Source: Occultella gossypii
GTDB lineage: Bacteria > Actinomycetota > Actinomycetes > Actinomycetales > Beutenbergiaceae
Assembly (NCBI RefSeq): GCF_019947135.1
Contig: NZ_JAGSHT010000017.1
Span: forward strand, 1 to 64,000
Reading direction: 5' to 3'
Length of the DNA: 64,000 nucleotides
In this document: positions 46,722 through 56,153 of the stretch, piece after piece
Layout of the letters: every line of letters starts with the position of its first letter
How positions within the stretch are numbered: the stretch's first letter is position 1
Program-made: the position numbers and the translations under genes
Notes under the pieces: model-generated
The model's input: the letters and a program-made list of their open reading frames with translations, nothing else
The model's database searches: none
What the model was told of the DNA's origin: nothing

Positions 46722-47720
46722 GAGGCGGTCGACCAGGAGGCCGGCGAACGCCTGGAGCGCGGACCTGGCCTTGGACTCGGGCAGCGGATCGAGCTCGGCG
46801 ACGGCGTCGGCGGACCAGGTCCGGGCAAGCGCGCGGGCCTCCGTGACCACGTCGTGTGCGCGCAGGCGCGCCAGCACGTCGGCGAGGACCTCGTCGGAGC
46901 CGAGGTCGCCGTCGAGATCGGCGAGCAGGCGCCGTCCCTCCGGGTCGAGCGTGCCCGCCGCGGCACGCGCCCGGAGCAGCAGCACCGGCATTGTGGGCAC
47001 CCCCTCGCGCAGGTCCGTGCCTGGGGCCTTACCGGTGGTCTCGGCATCGGAGGCGAGGTCGATGACGTCGTCCGCGAGCTGGAAGGCGACCCCGACCTTC
47101 TCGGCGTAGGCGACGGTGGCCGCGCGGACGTCGTCGCCCGCCCCGGCGAAGAGGGTCCCGTAGTGCGCGGCGGCGGCGATCAGCGATCCGGTCTTGTCCG
47201 CGAGCACGCTGATGTAGTGGGCCACCGGGTCCTCGTCCGGTGCGGGGCCGAGGGTCTCGTGCAGCTGACCGAGGACCAGCCGTTCGAAGGCGTCCGCCTG
47301 GATCCGCACGGCCACCGGTCCGAGCTCGGAGACCAGCTGGGAGGCTCGCGCGAACAGTAGGTCCCCGGTGAGGATGGCGACCGAGTTGCCCCACACCTCG
47401 TGGGCGCTCGGGGCGCCGCGGCGCAGCGGGGCGGAATCCATCACGTCGTCGTGGTAGAGCGTGGCCAGATGCGTCAGCTCGGTGGCGACGGCGGCCTGCC
47501 GGACCGCGTCGTCCACGCCGGACCCGAACTGCGAGGTGAGCAGCACCAGGACCGGCCGCAGCCGCTTGCCACCGGCTGCGAGCAGGTGGTTCGCGGGTGC
47601 GGAGACCAAGGCGTCCGCGGTGCGGGCGGCCGCCACCAGGCGTCGCTCGATCTCGTCGAGCTCGCTTGCGATCTGGGTCTCCAGCTCGGGGTCACCGAGC
47701 GGGAGCATCGAAGAGGTCAC
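46716..47720 (-). CDS. Polyprenyl diphosphate synthase (menaquinone side chain)
   Basis: 334 aa, trans-isoprenyl diphosphate synthase. First Asp-rich motif DDVMDSAPLRRG (91-102), second motif DDVID (217-221), the GKRLRP substrate site at 51-56 and GQLHE. Adds isopentenyl diphosphate units to an allylic primer. The GTG start overlaps the nuoN stop (GTGA), so it is cotranslated with complex I; that pairing suggests that it makes the menaquinone prenyl tail. Chain length cannot be read reliably. Confidence 0.93.
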   Translation of the reverse strand: MTSSMLPLGDPELETQIASELDEIERRLVAAARTADALVSAPANHLLAAGGKRLRPVLVLLTSQFGSGVDDAVRQAAVATELTHLATLYHDDVMDSAPLRRGAPSAHEVWGNSVAILTGDLLFARASQLVSELGPVAVRIQADAFERLVLGQLHETLGPAPDEDPVAHYISVLADKTGSLIAAAAHYGTLFAGAGDDVRAATVAYAEKVGVAFQLADDVIDLASDAETTGKAPGTDLREGVPTMPVLLLRARAAAGTLDPEGRRLLADLDGDLGSDEVLADVLARLRAHDVVTEARALARTWSADAVAELDPLPESKARSALQAFAGLLVDRLA

Positions 47721-49291
47721 AGCATGAACTTAGTGGCATTCGCCGCAAGGTCGAGAATCGGGCCGGGCACCACACCCAGCACAACGGTGCCGATCGCGCA
47801 CACCACGACGGCCACGGCGGTCAGGCCCTCGGTGCGGACCACGGTGGTGCCGGGGTCGGCGTCGGTGCCGGTGGGCTCGGTGAAGAACATGAGCACGATG
47901 ACCCGCACGTAGAAGAACGCCGCGGCCGCGCTGGCGAGCACGGCGACCACCACGAGCGGCCAGGCGCCACCCTCGATGGCCGCGCCGAAGACCGCGAACT
48001 TCCCGATGAAGCCACCCGTCAGCGGGATACCGGCGAACGAGATGAGGAACAGCGTGAAACTCACCGCCAGCACCGGGTGGCGCCGGCCCAGACCGGCCCA
48101 CTGGGACAGGTGCAGAGCCTCGCCCGTGACGTTGCCGTCGGCGTCCCGCTCCCGCACCAGCGTGAGCAGGCCGAACGCACCGACCGTGGCCAGGCCGTAG
48201 GCGAGCAGGTAGAACAGGACCGAGGAGATCCCGCTCGGCACCAGCGCGATGACGCCGAGAAGCACGAACCCGGCGTGTGCCACCGAGGAGTACGCGAGCA
48301 TCCGCTTCATGTCCGTCTGCACCACCGCGAGCACGGTGCCGACGACCATGGTGATGATCGCGACGATCCAGAGCACCACGGTCAGGTCCCATTGCAGCCC
48401 TGGGGCGACCACGTAGAAGAACCGCAGCAGCGCGGCGAATGCGGCGATCTTCGTGCAGGCGGCCATGAAGCCGGTGACCGGGGTGGGGGCGCCCTGGTAG
48501 ACGTCCGGCACCCAGGAGTGGAACGGCACGGCGCCCACCTTGAACAGCAGCCCGACGATCACCAGCAGCACGCCGGCGAGCAGCATGCCGTCCATGCCGG
48601 AGGTGGCCGGAACCGCGGTGGCGACCGCGTCGAACCGCACCGAACCGGAGTACCCGTACAGCAGCGCCAGACCCATCAGGAAGAACGCCGAGGAGAACGC
48701 GCCGAGCAGGAAGTACTTCAGCGACGCCTCCTGCGAGAGGAGCCGACGGCGGCGGGCCAGTCCGGCGAGCAGGTACAGCGGGAGGGAGAGCACCTCGAGC
48801 GCGATGAACAGGGTGAGCAGGTCCGCGGCGGCCGGGAACACGAGCATGCCGCCGATGGCGAACATGGTCAGCGGGAAGACCTCGGTCTGTACCAGGCCGG
48901 CCCTGCGGGCCTCCGCCTCGTAGGCCGAGCCGGGGATCGCGGCCCCCGATGGCGCGAACGCGTCCTCACCGGAGGACCGGTCCGCGATCACGAGCAGACC
49001 CACGAACGCGCACACGAGCAGGATCGCCTGGGCGAGCAGCGCCGGAGCGTCCTCCCGGAGTGCGCCGGCGACCAACGCCGTCGGGCCGTCCGCCTGGACG
49101 ACCACCCAGCGCCACGCCACGGCCACCAGGGCGCCACCCACACCCACCACGGCGAGCACGACCTGGGTGGCGCGCCGGACCCGGGCCGGGACGAACGCCT
49201 CGACGAGCACCCCGATCACGGCGATGCCGAGCACGATCAGGACCGGGCTCAGGGCGGCCCAGTCGATCTCGGGCGGGACGAACTGGTTCAT
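47717..49291 (-). CDS. nuoN: NADH-quinone oxidoreductase subunit N
   Basis: 524 aa antiporter-like membrane subunit of complex I, about 14 helices. Conserved Lys-bearing helices LKYFLLGAFSSAFFLMG and the HSWVPDVYQGAPTPVTGFMA segment identify NuoN. Start ATG overlaps the nuoM stop by 4 nt. A hydrophilic loop (about 105-130, with DRSSGEDAF and AYEAEARRAG) is longer than in E. coli. Confidence 0.97.
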   Translation of the reverse strand: MNQFVPPEIDWAALSPVLIVLGIAVIGVLVEAFVPARVRRATQVVLAVVGVGGALVAVAWRWVVVQADGPTALVAGALREDAPALLAQAILLVCAFVGLLVIADRSSGEDAFAPSGAAIPGSAYEAEARRAGLVQTEVFPLTMFAIGGMLVFPAAADLLTLFIALEVLSLPLYLLAGLARRRRLLSQEASLKYFLLGAFSSAFFLMGLALLYGYSGSVRFDAVATAVPATSGMDGMLLAGVLLVIVGLLFKVGAVPFHSWVPDVYQGAPTPVTGFMAACTKIAAFAALLRFFYVVAPGLQWDLTVVLWIVAIITMVVGTVLAVVQTDMKRMLAYSSVAHAGFVLLGVIALVPSGISSVLFYLLAYGLATVGAFGLLTLVRERDADGNVTGEALHLSQWAGLGRRHPVLAVSFTLFLISFAGIPLTGGFIGKFAVFGAAIEGGAWPLVVVAVLASAAAAFFYVRVIVLMFFTEPTGTDADPGTTVVRTEGLTAVAVVVCAIGTVVLGVVPGPILDLAANATKFML

Positions 49292-50874
49292 GAGGCGCTC
49301 CCAAGGATCGCGGCGAACTGGTCAGCGACTCCGGAGAGGAGTTCCAGCACGGGGGCCGGGTAGAGACCGAGGAAGAGGACGGCGAGGGCGAGTGGGACCA
49401 CGGCCCACTTCTCCCGCCCGGTCAGGTCCTTCAGACCTGCGCGCTCCGGTACGTCGAGGGCCGCACCGGCCAGCTCGACCGGTGCCCCCGCCTCGGGCAC
49501 CGGGCCGGTGAACACCCGCTGGTAGGCAAGGAGGATGTACAGGGCGGAGAGCACCACGCCGATCACGGCGAACGCGCCGTACGCCCAGTGCGCCTCGAAG
49601 CTGCCGAGGAGCACGAGGTACTCCGGCACGAAGCCGCTCAGGCCCGGCAGTGCGAGCGAGGCGAGGCCGGCGAAGAGCCAGGTGCCCGCGAGCACGCGGG
49701 TGACGCGCTGCATCCCCGAGTAGGTGCGCATGTCCTGGCTGCCACCGCGCTGGGTGAGGAACCCGGAGATCAGGAACAGGGCGGCGATGGTGACCCCGTG
49801 GGCGACCATGTACAGCATCGCGCCGACCAGTGCGGTCTGCGTGCCGACGAACACGCCCATCACGATGAACCCGAAGTGGGACACCGAGGAGAACGCGATC
49901 ATCCGCATCAGGTCGTTCTGGCCGATGGCCACGAGGCCGCCGTAGATGATCGAGATGATCGCCAGCACGATGATCACCGGCGCGGCCGCGGCGGCCGCCC
50001 CCGGGAACAGCGGCAGGCAGATCACGATCATTCCGAACGTACCGACCTTGTCCAGCACCCCGACGAGCAGGGTGGACGTCCCGGGCGTGGCCTGTGCGGC
50101 GGCATCCGGCAGCCAGGTGTGCACCGGGAACATCGGCGCCTTCACCGCGAACGCGATGAAGAAGGACAGGAACAGCCACATCTGCAGCGTGGGGTTGTCT
50201 GCGGCGATGTCGGTGAGGTTCGCCAGCAGGTAGGTGCCGGGGCCGCCGTCGGTCTGGAAGTAGACGGCGATGACGCCGGCCAGCATGACGAGCCCGCCCG
50301 CGAGGGAGTAGAGCAGGAACTTCAGCGCCGCGGCGCGGCGGTTCGGCCCGCCGTAGACCCCGATGAGGAAGTACACCGGGATCAGCATGGCTTCGAAGAT
50401 CACGTAGAACAGGAACAGGTCCCGGGCGGCGAAGACCGCGATCATGAGCGACTCGAGCACGAGGATCAGCGCGACGAAGCCGGCCTGCCGGTAGGCGAGC
50501 GCGTTGTCGGCACGGTCCGAGGCGATGCCGCTGGGCAGCTTGACCTCGTTCCAGCCGGCAATCAGCACCACCGGCACCAGGAGCGCGGCGAGGGCGACCA
50601 GGGTCAGCCCCATCCCGTCGACCCCGACGGCGTAGCTCGCGCCGAGCGGCGCGATCCAGTCGTGGGTCTGCGTGAACTGGACGGTTGCGGCATCGGAGGC
50701 GTCGAACGCGCTAGCCATCAGGGCCACACCGATAAGGACCAGGACGCTCGTGACGAGCCCGATCGGGCGGGCGGCCCGGCGCAGCGGCTTGACCAACCAG
50801 ATCAGCGCGGCCACGACGGTCGGCGCCACGATCAGGATGGTCAGCCAGGGCAGGTCCGCGAATTGAGTAGGCAT
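49288..50874 (-). CDS. nuoM: NADH-quinone oxidoreductase subunit M
   Basis: 528 aa antiporter-like proton-pumping subunit. Contains LFYVIFEAMLIPVYFLIGVYG with the functional Glu, the Lys helix ALKFLLYSLAGGLVMLAGVI and KAPMFPVHTWLPDAAAQATP, the NuoM signature. Start ATG lies 15 nt after the nuoL stop. Confidence 0.97.
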   Translation of the reverse strand: MPTQFADLPWLTILIVAPTVVAALIWLVKPLRRAARPIGLVTSVLVLIGVALMASAFDASDAATVQFTQTHDWIAPLGASYAVGVDGMGLTLVALAALLVPVVLIAGWNEVKLPSGIASDRADNALAYRQAGFVALILVLESLMIAVFAARDLFLFYVIFEAMLIPVYFLIGVYGGPNRRAAALKFLLYSLAGGLVMLAGVIAVYFQTDGGPGTYLLANLTDIAADNPTLQMWLFLSFFIAFAVKAPMFPVHTWLPDAAAQATPGTSTLLVGVLDKVGTFGMIVICLPLFPGAAAAAAPVIIVLAIISIIYGGLVAIGQNDLMRMIAFSSVSHFGFIVMGVFVGTQTALVGAMLYMVAHGVTIAALFLISGFLTQRGGSQDMRTYSGMQRVTRVLAGTWLFAGLASLALPGLSGFVPEYLVLLGSFEAHWAYGAFAVIGVVLSALYILLAYQRVFTGPVPEAGAPVELAGAALDVPERAGLKDLTGREKWAVVPLALAVLFLGLYPAPVLELLSGVADQFAAILGSAS

Positions 50875-50889
50875 CAGTTTCTCTCCGAC

Positions 50890-52800
50890 TCAGACTCGCG
50901 AGGCGAGGACGACGACAAGGGCACCGATGACACCGATCAGCATCACCGCGGCGTAACTACGGACGAAGCCGTTCTGCAGCCGACGCAGTCTTTCTCCCCA
51001 GCCAAGGGTTCCGGACCCGAGTCCGTTGACCGCGCCGTCGACGACGGCGGTGTCGGTGTAGACCAGGGTGCGGGTCAGGTGCTGGCCGGGGCGCATGAAC
51101 ACGCCCTCGTTGACCGCGTCCTGGTAGAGGTCCACGCGGGCGGCGCGGGTGAGCACCGTCCCGGCCGGGGGCGTCACCGGGACCGCGGAGGCCGCGTACT
51201 GGCGCCAGGCGAGGAAGGCCCCGATGAGGACCAGGACGATCGTGCTCGCCATGATCACGGGCACCGGCAGCACCGGCTCGTGGTGCTCGACGTGACCGGT
51301 CACCGGCTCGAGCCAGGACACGAACGTGTCCCCGATGGAGAGCACGCCACCGAGGGCGATGGCTCCGACGGCGAGCACGATCATCGGCACGGTCATCAGC
51401 GCCGGCGACTCGTGCGGGTGCCGCTCCGGGCCGGGCGCCTCGTTCGAGCCGTCGTTCCAGCGGGCCTTGCCGTGGAACGTCATGAAGAACAGGCGGGACA
51501 TGTAGAACGCGGTGATCCCGGCGCCGACGAGGGCGACCGTGCCGAACACCCAGGGCTGCCAGCCCTCGCCCACGAACGCGGACTCGATGATCTTGTCCTT
51601 GCTCCAGAACCCGGAGAACGGCGGGATCCCGATGATGGCGAGCCAGCCCGCCATGAACGTGATCCAGGTGACCTTCATGTACTTGCTGAGGTTCCCGAAG
51701 CCACGCATGTTCACCTCGTCGCCCATGCCGTGCATCACCGAGCCGGCCCCGAGGAACATGCCGGCCTTGAAGAAGCCGTGCGTGATGAGGTGGAAGATCG
51801 CGAACGCGTAGCCGATCGGGCCCAGGCCCGCGGCGAGCATCATGTACCCGATCTGGGACATCGTGGAGGCCGCGAGGACCTTCTTGATGTCGTCCTTCGC
51901 GCAACCGACGATCGCACCGAACAACAGCGTGACCGCACCGATGATGGCCGCGACGAGCTGCGCCGTCGGGGTGTGCTCGAAGATCGGACCGGAGCGGACG
52001 ATCAGGTAGACACCGGCGGTGACCATGGTGGCGGCGTGGATGAGCGCGGAGACCGGGGTCGGGCCCGCCATCGCGTCGCCGAGCCAGGCCTGCAGTGGGA
52101 ACTGCGCGGACTTACCGCAGGCGGCGAGGACCAGCATCAGGCCGATCAGCGTCATCGCACCCTGGCCGGCGCCGCTCGCGGCACCGAAGACGGTCTCGAA
52201 GTCGACGGCGCCGAAGGTGGCGAACATCGCCATCATCGCGACCAGCATCCCCATGTCACCGACCCGGTTCATGACGAACGCCTTCTTCGCCGCGACCGCG
52301 TACTCCGTGTTCTGGTTCCAGAACCCGATGAGCAGGTAGGACGCGAGGCCCACGCCCTCCCAGCCGAGGAAGAGCAGCGCGTAGGAGTCCGCGAGGACCA
52401 GCACCAGCATCGCCGCGATGAACAGGTTCAGGTAGGCGAAGAAGCGGCGGCGGTCGGCGTCGTGGGACATGTAGGCGACCGCGTAGATGTGGATCAGGGT
52501 GCCCACGAACGTGATCAGGAGGGCGAACGTCACCGAGAGCGGGTCCACGAGCAGACCCGCCGAGACGGTCAGGTCCCCGGCCGTGATCCAGTCGAAGAGG
52601 TGCACATTGGCGACCCGGTCATCGGCGGCCAGTCCGAGCAGCTGCACCAGGATGACGATCGCGAGGACGGCGGCGGCCGCCGAGGCGAGCACCCCCAGCC
52701 AGTGCCCCCAGGAGTCGGAGGCGCGGCCGAGCAGGAGCAGGACTGCTGAGCTCACCAGCGGGATGGCAATGAGCAGCCATGCCAGGTTCAAGGTGTCCAC
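50890..52800 (-). CDS. nuoL: NADH-quinone oxidoreductase subunit L
   Basis: 636 aa; distal antiporter-like subunit with the long lateral helix. Signatures: [70 protein letters not shown]. The C-terminal part (about 500-636) holds the transverse helix and last anchor. GTG start with GAGGGG upstream, 9 nt after nuoK. Confidence 0.97.
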   Translation of the reverse strand: MDTLNLAWLLIAIPLVSSAVLLLLGRASDSWGHWLGVLASAAAAVLAIVILVQLLGLAADDRVANVHLFDWITAGDLTVSAGLLVDPLSVTFALLITFVGTLIHIYAVAYMSHDADRRRFFAYLNLFIAAMLVLVLADSYALLFLGWEGVGLASYLLIGFWNQNTEYAVAAKKAFVMNRVGDMGMLVAMMAMFATFGAVDFETVFGAASGAGQGAMTLIGLMLVLAACGKSAQFPLQAWLGDAMAGPTPVSALIHAATMVTAGVYLIVRSGPIFEHTPTAQLVAAIIGAVTLLFGAIVGCAKDDIKKVLAASTMSQIGYMMLAAGLGPIGYAFAIFHLITHGFFKAGMFLGAGSVMHGMGDEVNMRGFGNLSKYMKVTWITFMAGWLAIIGIPPFSGFWSKDKIIESAFVGEGWQPWVFGTVALVGAGITAFYMSRLFFMTFHGKARWNDGSNEAPGPERHPHESPALMTVPMIVLAVGAIALGGVLSIGDTFVSWLEPVTGHVEHHEPVLPVPVIMASTIVLVLIGAFLAWRQYAASAVPVTPPAGTVLTRAARVDLYQDAVNEGVFMRPGQHLTRTLVYTDTAVVDGAVNGLGSGTLGWGERLRRLQNGFVRSYAAVMLIGVIGALVVVLASRV

Positions 52801-52809
52801 GTGGGCCCC

Positions 52810-53109
52810 TCAGCTCTTCAGCAGGTTGGCGTCATCGATCGACGCAGACCCGCGGGTTCGGAAGATGGACACGATGATGGCGAGCCCGATGACCACCTCG
52901 GCGGCCGCGACCACCATGACGAAGAAGGCGATCACCTGGCCGTGCAGGTCGCCGTGCAGCCGCCCGAAGGTGACCAGGGTGAGGTTCGCGGCGTTCAGCA
53001 TGAGCTCGACGCCCATGAACGCGACGATCGCGTTGCGACGCGTCAGCACCGCGATCGACCCGATCGAGAACAGGATCCCCGAGAGCACCAGGTAGTTGAC
53101 CAGGCTCAT
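52810..53109 (-). CDS. nuoK: NADH-quinone oxidoreductase subunit K
   Basis: 99 aa, three membrane helices, with the buried Glu residues of [12 protein letters not shown] and [13 protein letters not shown] that form the E-channel. Start overlaps the nuoJ stop (ATGA). Confidence 0.97.
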   Translation of the reverse strand: MSLVNYLVLSGILFSIGSIAVLTRRNAIVAFMGVELMLNAANLTLVTFGRLHGDLHGQVIAFFVMVVAAAEVVIGLAIIVSIFRTRGSASIDDANLLKS

Positions 53110-53942
53110 TCCTCGTTCTCCTTCGTGGTCTCGGTCGCGGGTGCGATCTCGGGCACCATCGGCTCACCGGTGGCGATCCGGGCGACCCGGTCGGAGTCCA
53201 GGTCGGCCGCCTCGGCCTCCTGCCCGCGGACCCGCAGCACGGTGACGACCGAGCTGTCGATCGGGATCCCGGCGGCGTCGAGGGCGGGCATGTCGGCGCT
53301 GTTGTGGCGGGCGTACACACCGGGGCCGGCCGGCGGGGTGACACCCTCGGCCGAACCACCCTTGCCGTAGGCCGCCAACTTCGCCTCGGCGAGTTCCTTC
53401 TGGCCGATCTTCGGGCTGAGCCGGCGGCGGTGGCTGAGCACCAGGGCGCCGACGGCGGCGGTGATCAGCAGTGCCGCGGTGAGCTCGAACGCGAAGATGT
53501 AGTCACCGAAGATGAGTCGGGCGACGCCCACAGGGTTCGTGTCCGCGTTGGCCTCCGCCAGCCCGACGGCGGGCGGCAGAGTGGCCCGGGTGACCACAGC
53601 GATGACGAGGACCAACAGGCCCAGCATTCCGACCACCGCGATCCAGCGCTGCCCCTTGATCGTCTCGACCAGGGACTCGGAGGAGTCGACACCGGCAAGC
53701 ATGATCACGAACAGGAACAGCATCATGACGGCGCCGGTGTAGACGACGATCTGGGCGACGCCGAGGAACGGCGCCTCCAACATGATGTACATGATCGCGA
53801 GGCCGATCATCACCCCGGCCATGCTCACCGCGATGTGCACGGGACGCTTGGCGAACAGCAGGCTCAGCGCACCCGCCACCATCAGCGGTGCCAGCACCCA
53901 GAACAGGACCGCCTCACCGGTCGAGATCTCCAAGGGGCTCAT
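53106..53942 (-). CDS. nuoJ: NADH-quinone oxidoreductase subunit J
   Basis: 278 aa. Five membrane helices in the first 170 residues, including the pi-bulge helix region [19 protein letters not shown], followed by a cytosolic hydrophilic tail of about 100 residues rich in Glu, Ala and Pro that E. coli NuoJ (184 aa) lacks. Overlaps nuoI by 4 nt. Confidence 0.96.
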   Translation of the reverse strand: MSPLEISTGEAVLFWVLAPLMVAGALSLLFAKRPVHIAVSMAGVMIGLAIMYIMLEAPFLGVAQIVVYTGAVMMLFLFVIMLAGVDSSESLVETIKGQRWIAVVGMLGLLVLVIAVVTRATLPPAVGLAEANADTNPVGVARLIFGDYIFAFELTAALLITAAVGALVLSHRRRLSPKIGQKELAEAKLAAYGKGGSAEGVTPPAGPGVYARHNSADMPALDAAGIPIDSSVVTVLRVRGQEAEAADLDSDRVARIATGEPMVPEIAPATETTKENEE

Positions 53943-54748
53943 TTCCCGTCTCCCGTGGCACCTCGCGCCGCTGCGGCTGCGGCCGACTCGAGGCTCTCGT
54001 CGTCGGGGCGACGGTCGGAGACCCAGGCCACCTGCTCGGTGGTGGGTCCGGTCACGTCACCTCGGTAGTAGTCGGCGTCGCTCAGACCGGCGACCATCGG
54101 GTGCGGGGCAGCGAGCATCCCCGACCGGATCGGGGCCAGGAGGGTGTCCTTGTCGAAGATCATCCCCTCCCGCGTGGTGCCCGCGAGCTCGAAGTCGTTC
54201 GTCATCGTCAGCGCCCGGGTGGGGCAGGCCTCGATGCAGAGCCCGCAGAAGATACAACGCAGGTAGTTGATCTGGTACACCTTGCCGTACCGCTCCCCCG
54301 GCGAGTACTGCGCCTCCGGGGTGTTGTTGCCGGCCTCGACGTAGATGGCGTCCGCGGGGCAGGCCCACGCGCACAGCTCACAGCCGATGCACCTCTCCAG
54401 CCCGTCCGGGTGCCGGTTGAGCTGGTGACGGCCGTGGTAGCGCGGCGCGGTCGGCTTCTTCTCGAACGGGTACTGCTCGGTCACGACCGGGCGGAACAGC
54501 GTGGACATCGTCACGCCGAAGCCCGCCACCGGGGCGAAGAACTGCGCGAGGCCACTCTTGGAGACATCGGAATCCACGTCGAACTTCTCGACGCGGGGCC
54601 GGGCGGCCTTCGCCGGCGCCTTGCCGGTACTGGTCCCAGCTGTCCGCGCGGGCGTGCGGCCGGCGGCGGGTCGCTTCGGCTGGGCCGGCCGACCCTGTCC
54701 ACGGCCCTTGCCCGGCGCGGGCTTCTTGCCCTTGCCCTGCTCAGCCAT
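53939..54748 (-). CDS. nuoI: NADH-quinone oxidoreductase subunit I
   Basis: 269 aa; carries two [4Fe-4S] clusters (N6a, N6b) with complete motifs [12 protein letters not shown] (Cys120, 123, 126, 130) and [12 protein letters not shown] (Cys165, 168, 171, 175). The first 55 residues are an unusual Lys/Arg/Pro/Gly-rich disordered extension ([12 protein letters not shown]..., PKRPAAGR). Its start overlaps the nuoH stop by 8 nt. Confidence 0.97.
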   Translation of the reverse strand: MAEQGKGKKPAPGKGRGQGRPAQPKRPAAGRTPARTAGTSTGKAPAKAARPRVEKFDVDSDVSKSGLAQFFAPVAGFGVTMSTLFRPVVTEQYPFEKKPTAPRYHGRHQLNRHPDGLERCIGCELCAWACPADAIYVEAGNNTPEAQYSPGERYGKVYQINYLRCIFCGLCIEACPTRALTMTNDFELAGTTREGMIFDKDTLLAPIRSGMLAAPHPMVAGLSDADYYRGDVTGPTTEQVAWVSDRRPDDESLESAAAAAARGATGDGK

Positions 54749-56153
54749 CGGTCTTCTCCTCGTCGGTGGTCTCGTCCTCGGCGGGCGCGGCCGGGGTGGT
54801 CACCCGGGCGCGCCGCTTGGACGGTGGCAGCTTCTGACCCGGCAGCGGCGGCACCGGGAAGCCGCCGGCGAACGCGTCGAACGGCTCGTCGGTCGTGGTG
54901 TCGGTGCCGGCCGTGCCCGTGGCCGCCTTGCCTTCCACGGCGGGCTTGGCCTCCCGGTCCGGGATCAGGTACATGACGATCGTGACGATGATGAGTATCC
55001 CGGCTATGCCGAACAGCACGGTGCGCAGGGACAGCCCGCCGACGTCGATCGCAGTGGGGTCGAAGGAGGTGAAGTGACGCACGCCCTGGAAGGCGGCGAC
55101 CAGGCCGAGCCAGACCAGCGCGACCGGGATCAGCACCTTCCAGCCGAACGCCATGAACTGGTCGTAACGGAAGCGCAGCAGCGTGGCGCGCACCCAGACG
55201 AACAGGAACATGAACAGCCAGATCTTCAGGATGAACCAGAGGAAGCCCCACCAGCCCTGGTCGACGCCCTCGCCGAACAGCGTCACGAGCGGCCAAGGTG
55301 CCCGCCAACCACCCAGGAAGACGGTGGTCGCGACGGCGGCCACGTTCAGCATGTTGATGTACTCGGCCAGGTAGAACCAGGCGAACTTCATCGAGGAGTA
55401 CTCGGTCTGGTAGCCGGCGACGAGCTCGCCCTCGGCCTCCGGGAGGTCGAACGGCAGCCGGTTCACCTCACCGAACGCGGAGATCAGATAGACCACGAAC
55501 GCCGGCAGCAGCGCGAACGCCCACCACAGGTTCTCCTGGGAGTTCACGATCTCGGAGGTGGACATCGAGCCGGCCACCAGCAGCACGCTGACCAGGGCCA
55601 GGCTCATCCCGAGCTCGTAGGAGATGATCTGAGCCGTGGAACGCACCGCGCCGAGCAGCGGATAGGTCGAGCCCGAGGACCAGCCACCGAGCACGATGCC
55701 GTACACGCCGAGCCCGGTGATCCCGAGGATGTAGAGGATCGAGACGGGCAGGTCGGTCAGCTGCAGCGGGGTGACGAAGTCCGTGAACGGGATCGTCACC
55801 TCCGGGCCGAACGGGATGACCGCATAGATCATGAACGCGCAGAACACCGAGATGACCGGGGCGATCACGTAGATCACCTTGTCCGCGGCCTTGACGGTGA
55901 TGTCCTCCTTGAGGATCAGCTTCAAGGCGTCCGGGATGGACTGCACCAGCCCGAACGGGCCGCGCACGTTCGGGCCGAGGCGCTGCTGGAACCGGGCGAT
56001 GATGCGGCGCTCGAACCACAGCGCGAACAGCACCGACAGCAGCAGGAACAGCAGGATCGCGACGGCCTTGAGCACCGACACCCAGATCGTGTCGTTGCTG
56101 AAGTCCGCGGCCCCGGTGCTCCGGGCCAGGATGGGAGCGAGGTTGGTGTTCAT
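54741..56153 (-). CDS. nuoH: NADH-quinone oxidoreductase subunit H
   Basis: 470 aa. Eight membrane helices that build the quinone site: [40 protein letters not shown] and the final helices are conserved. The C-terminal 70 residues form a disordered charged tail ([12 protein letters not shown] then acidic [11 protein letters not shown]) beyond the usual end near 400. ATGA overlap with nuoG. Confidence 0.97.
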   Translation of the reverse strand: MNTNLAPILARSTGAADFSNDTIWVSVLKAVAILLFLLLSVLFALWFERRIIARFQQRLGPNVRGPFGLVQSIPDALKLILKEDITVKAADKVIYVIAPVISVFCAFMIYAVIPFGPEVTIPFTDFVTPLQLTDLPVSILYILGITGLGVYGIVLGGWSSGSTYPLLGAVRSTAQIISYELGMSLALVSVLLVAGSMSTSEIVNSQENLWWAFALLPAFVVYLISAFGEVNRLPFDLPEAEGELVAGYQTEYSSMKFAWFYLAEYINMLNVAAVATTVFLGGWRAPWPLVTLFGEGVDQGWWGFLWFILKIWLFMFLFVWVRATLLRFRYDQFMAFGWKVLIPVALVWLGLVAAFQGVRHFTSFDPTAIDVGGLSLRTVLFGIAGILIIVTIVMYLIPDREAKPAVEGKAATGTAGTDTTTDEPFDAFAGGFPVPPLPGQKLPPSKRRARVTTPAAPAEDETTDEEKTDG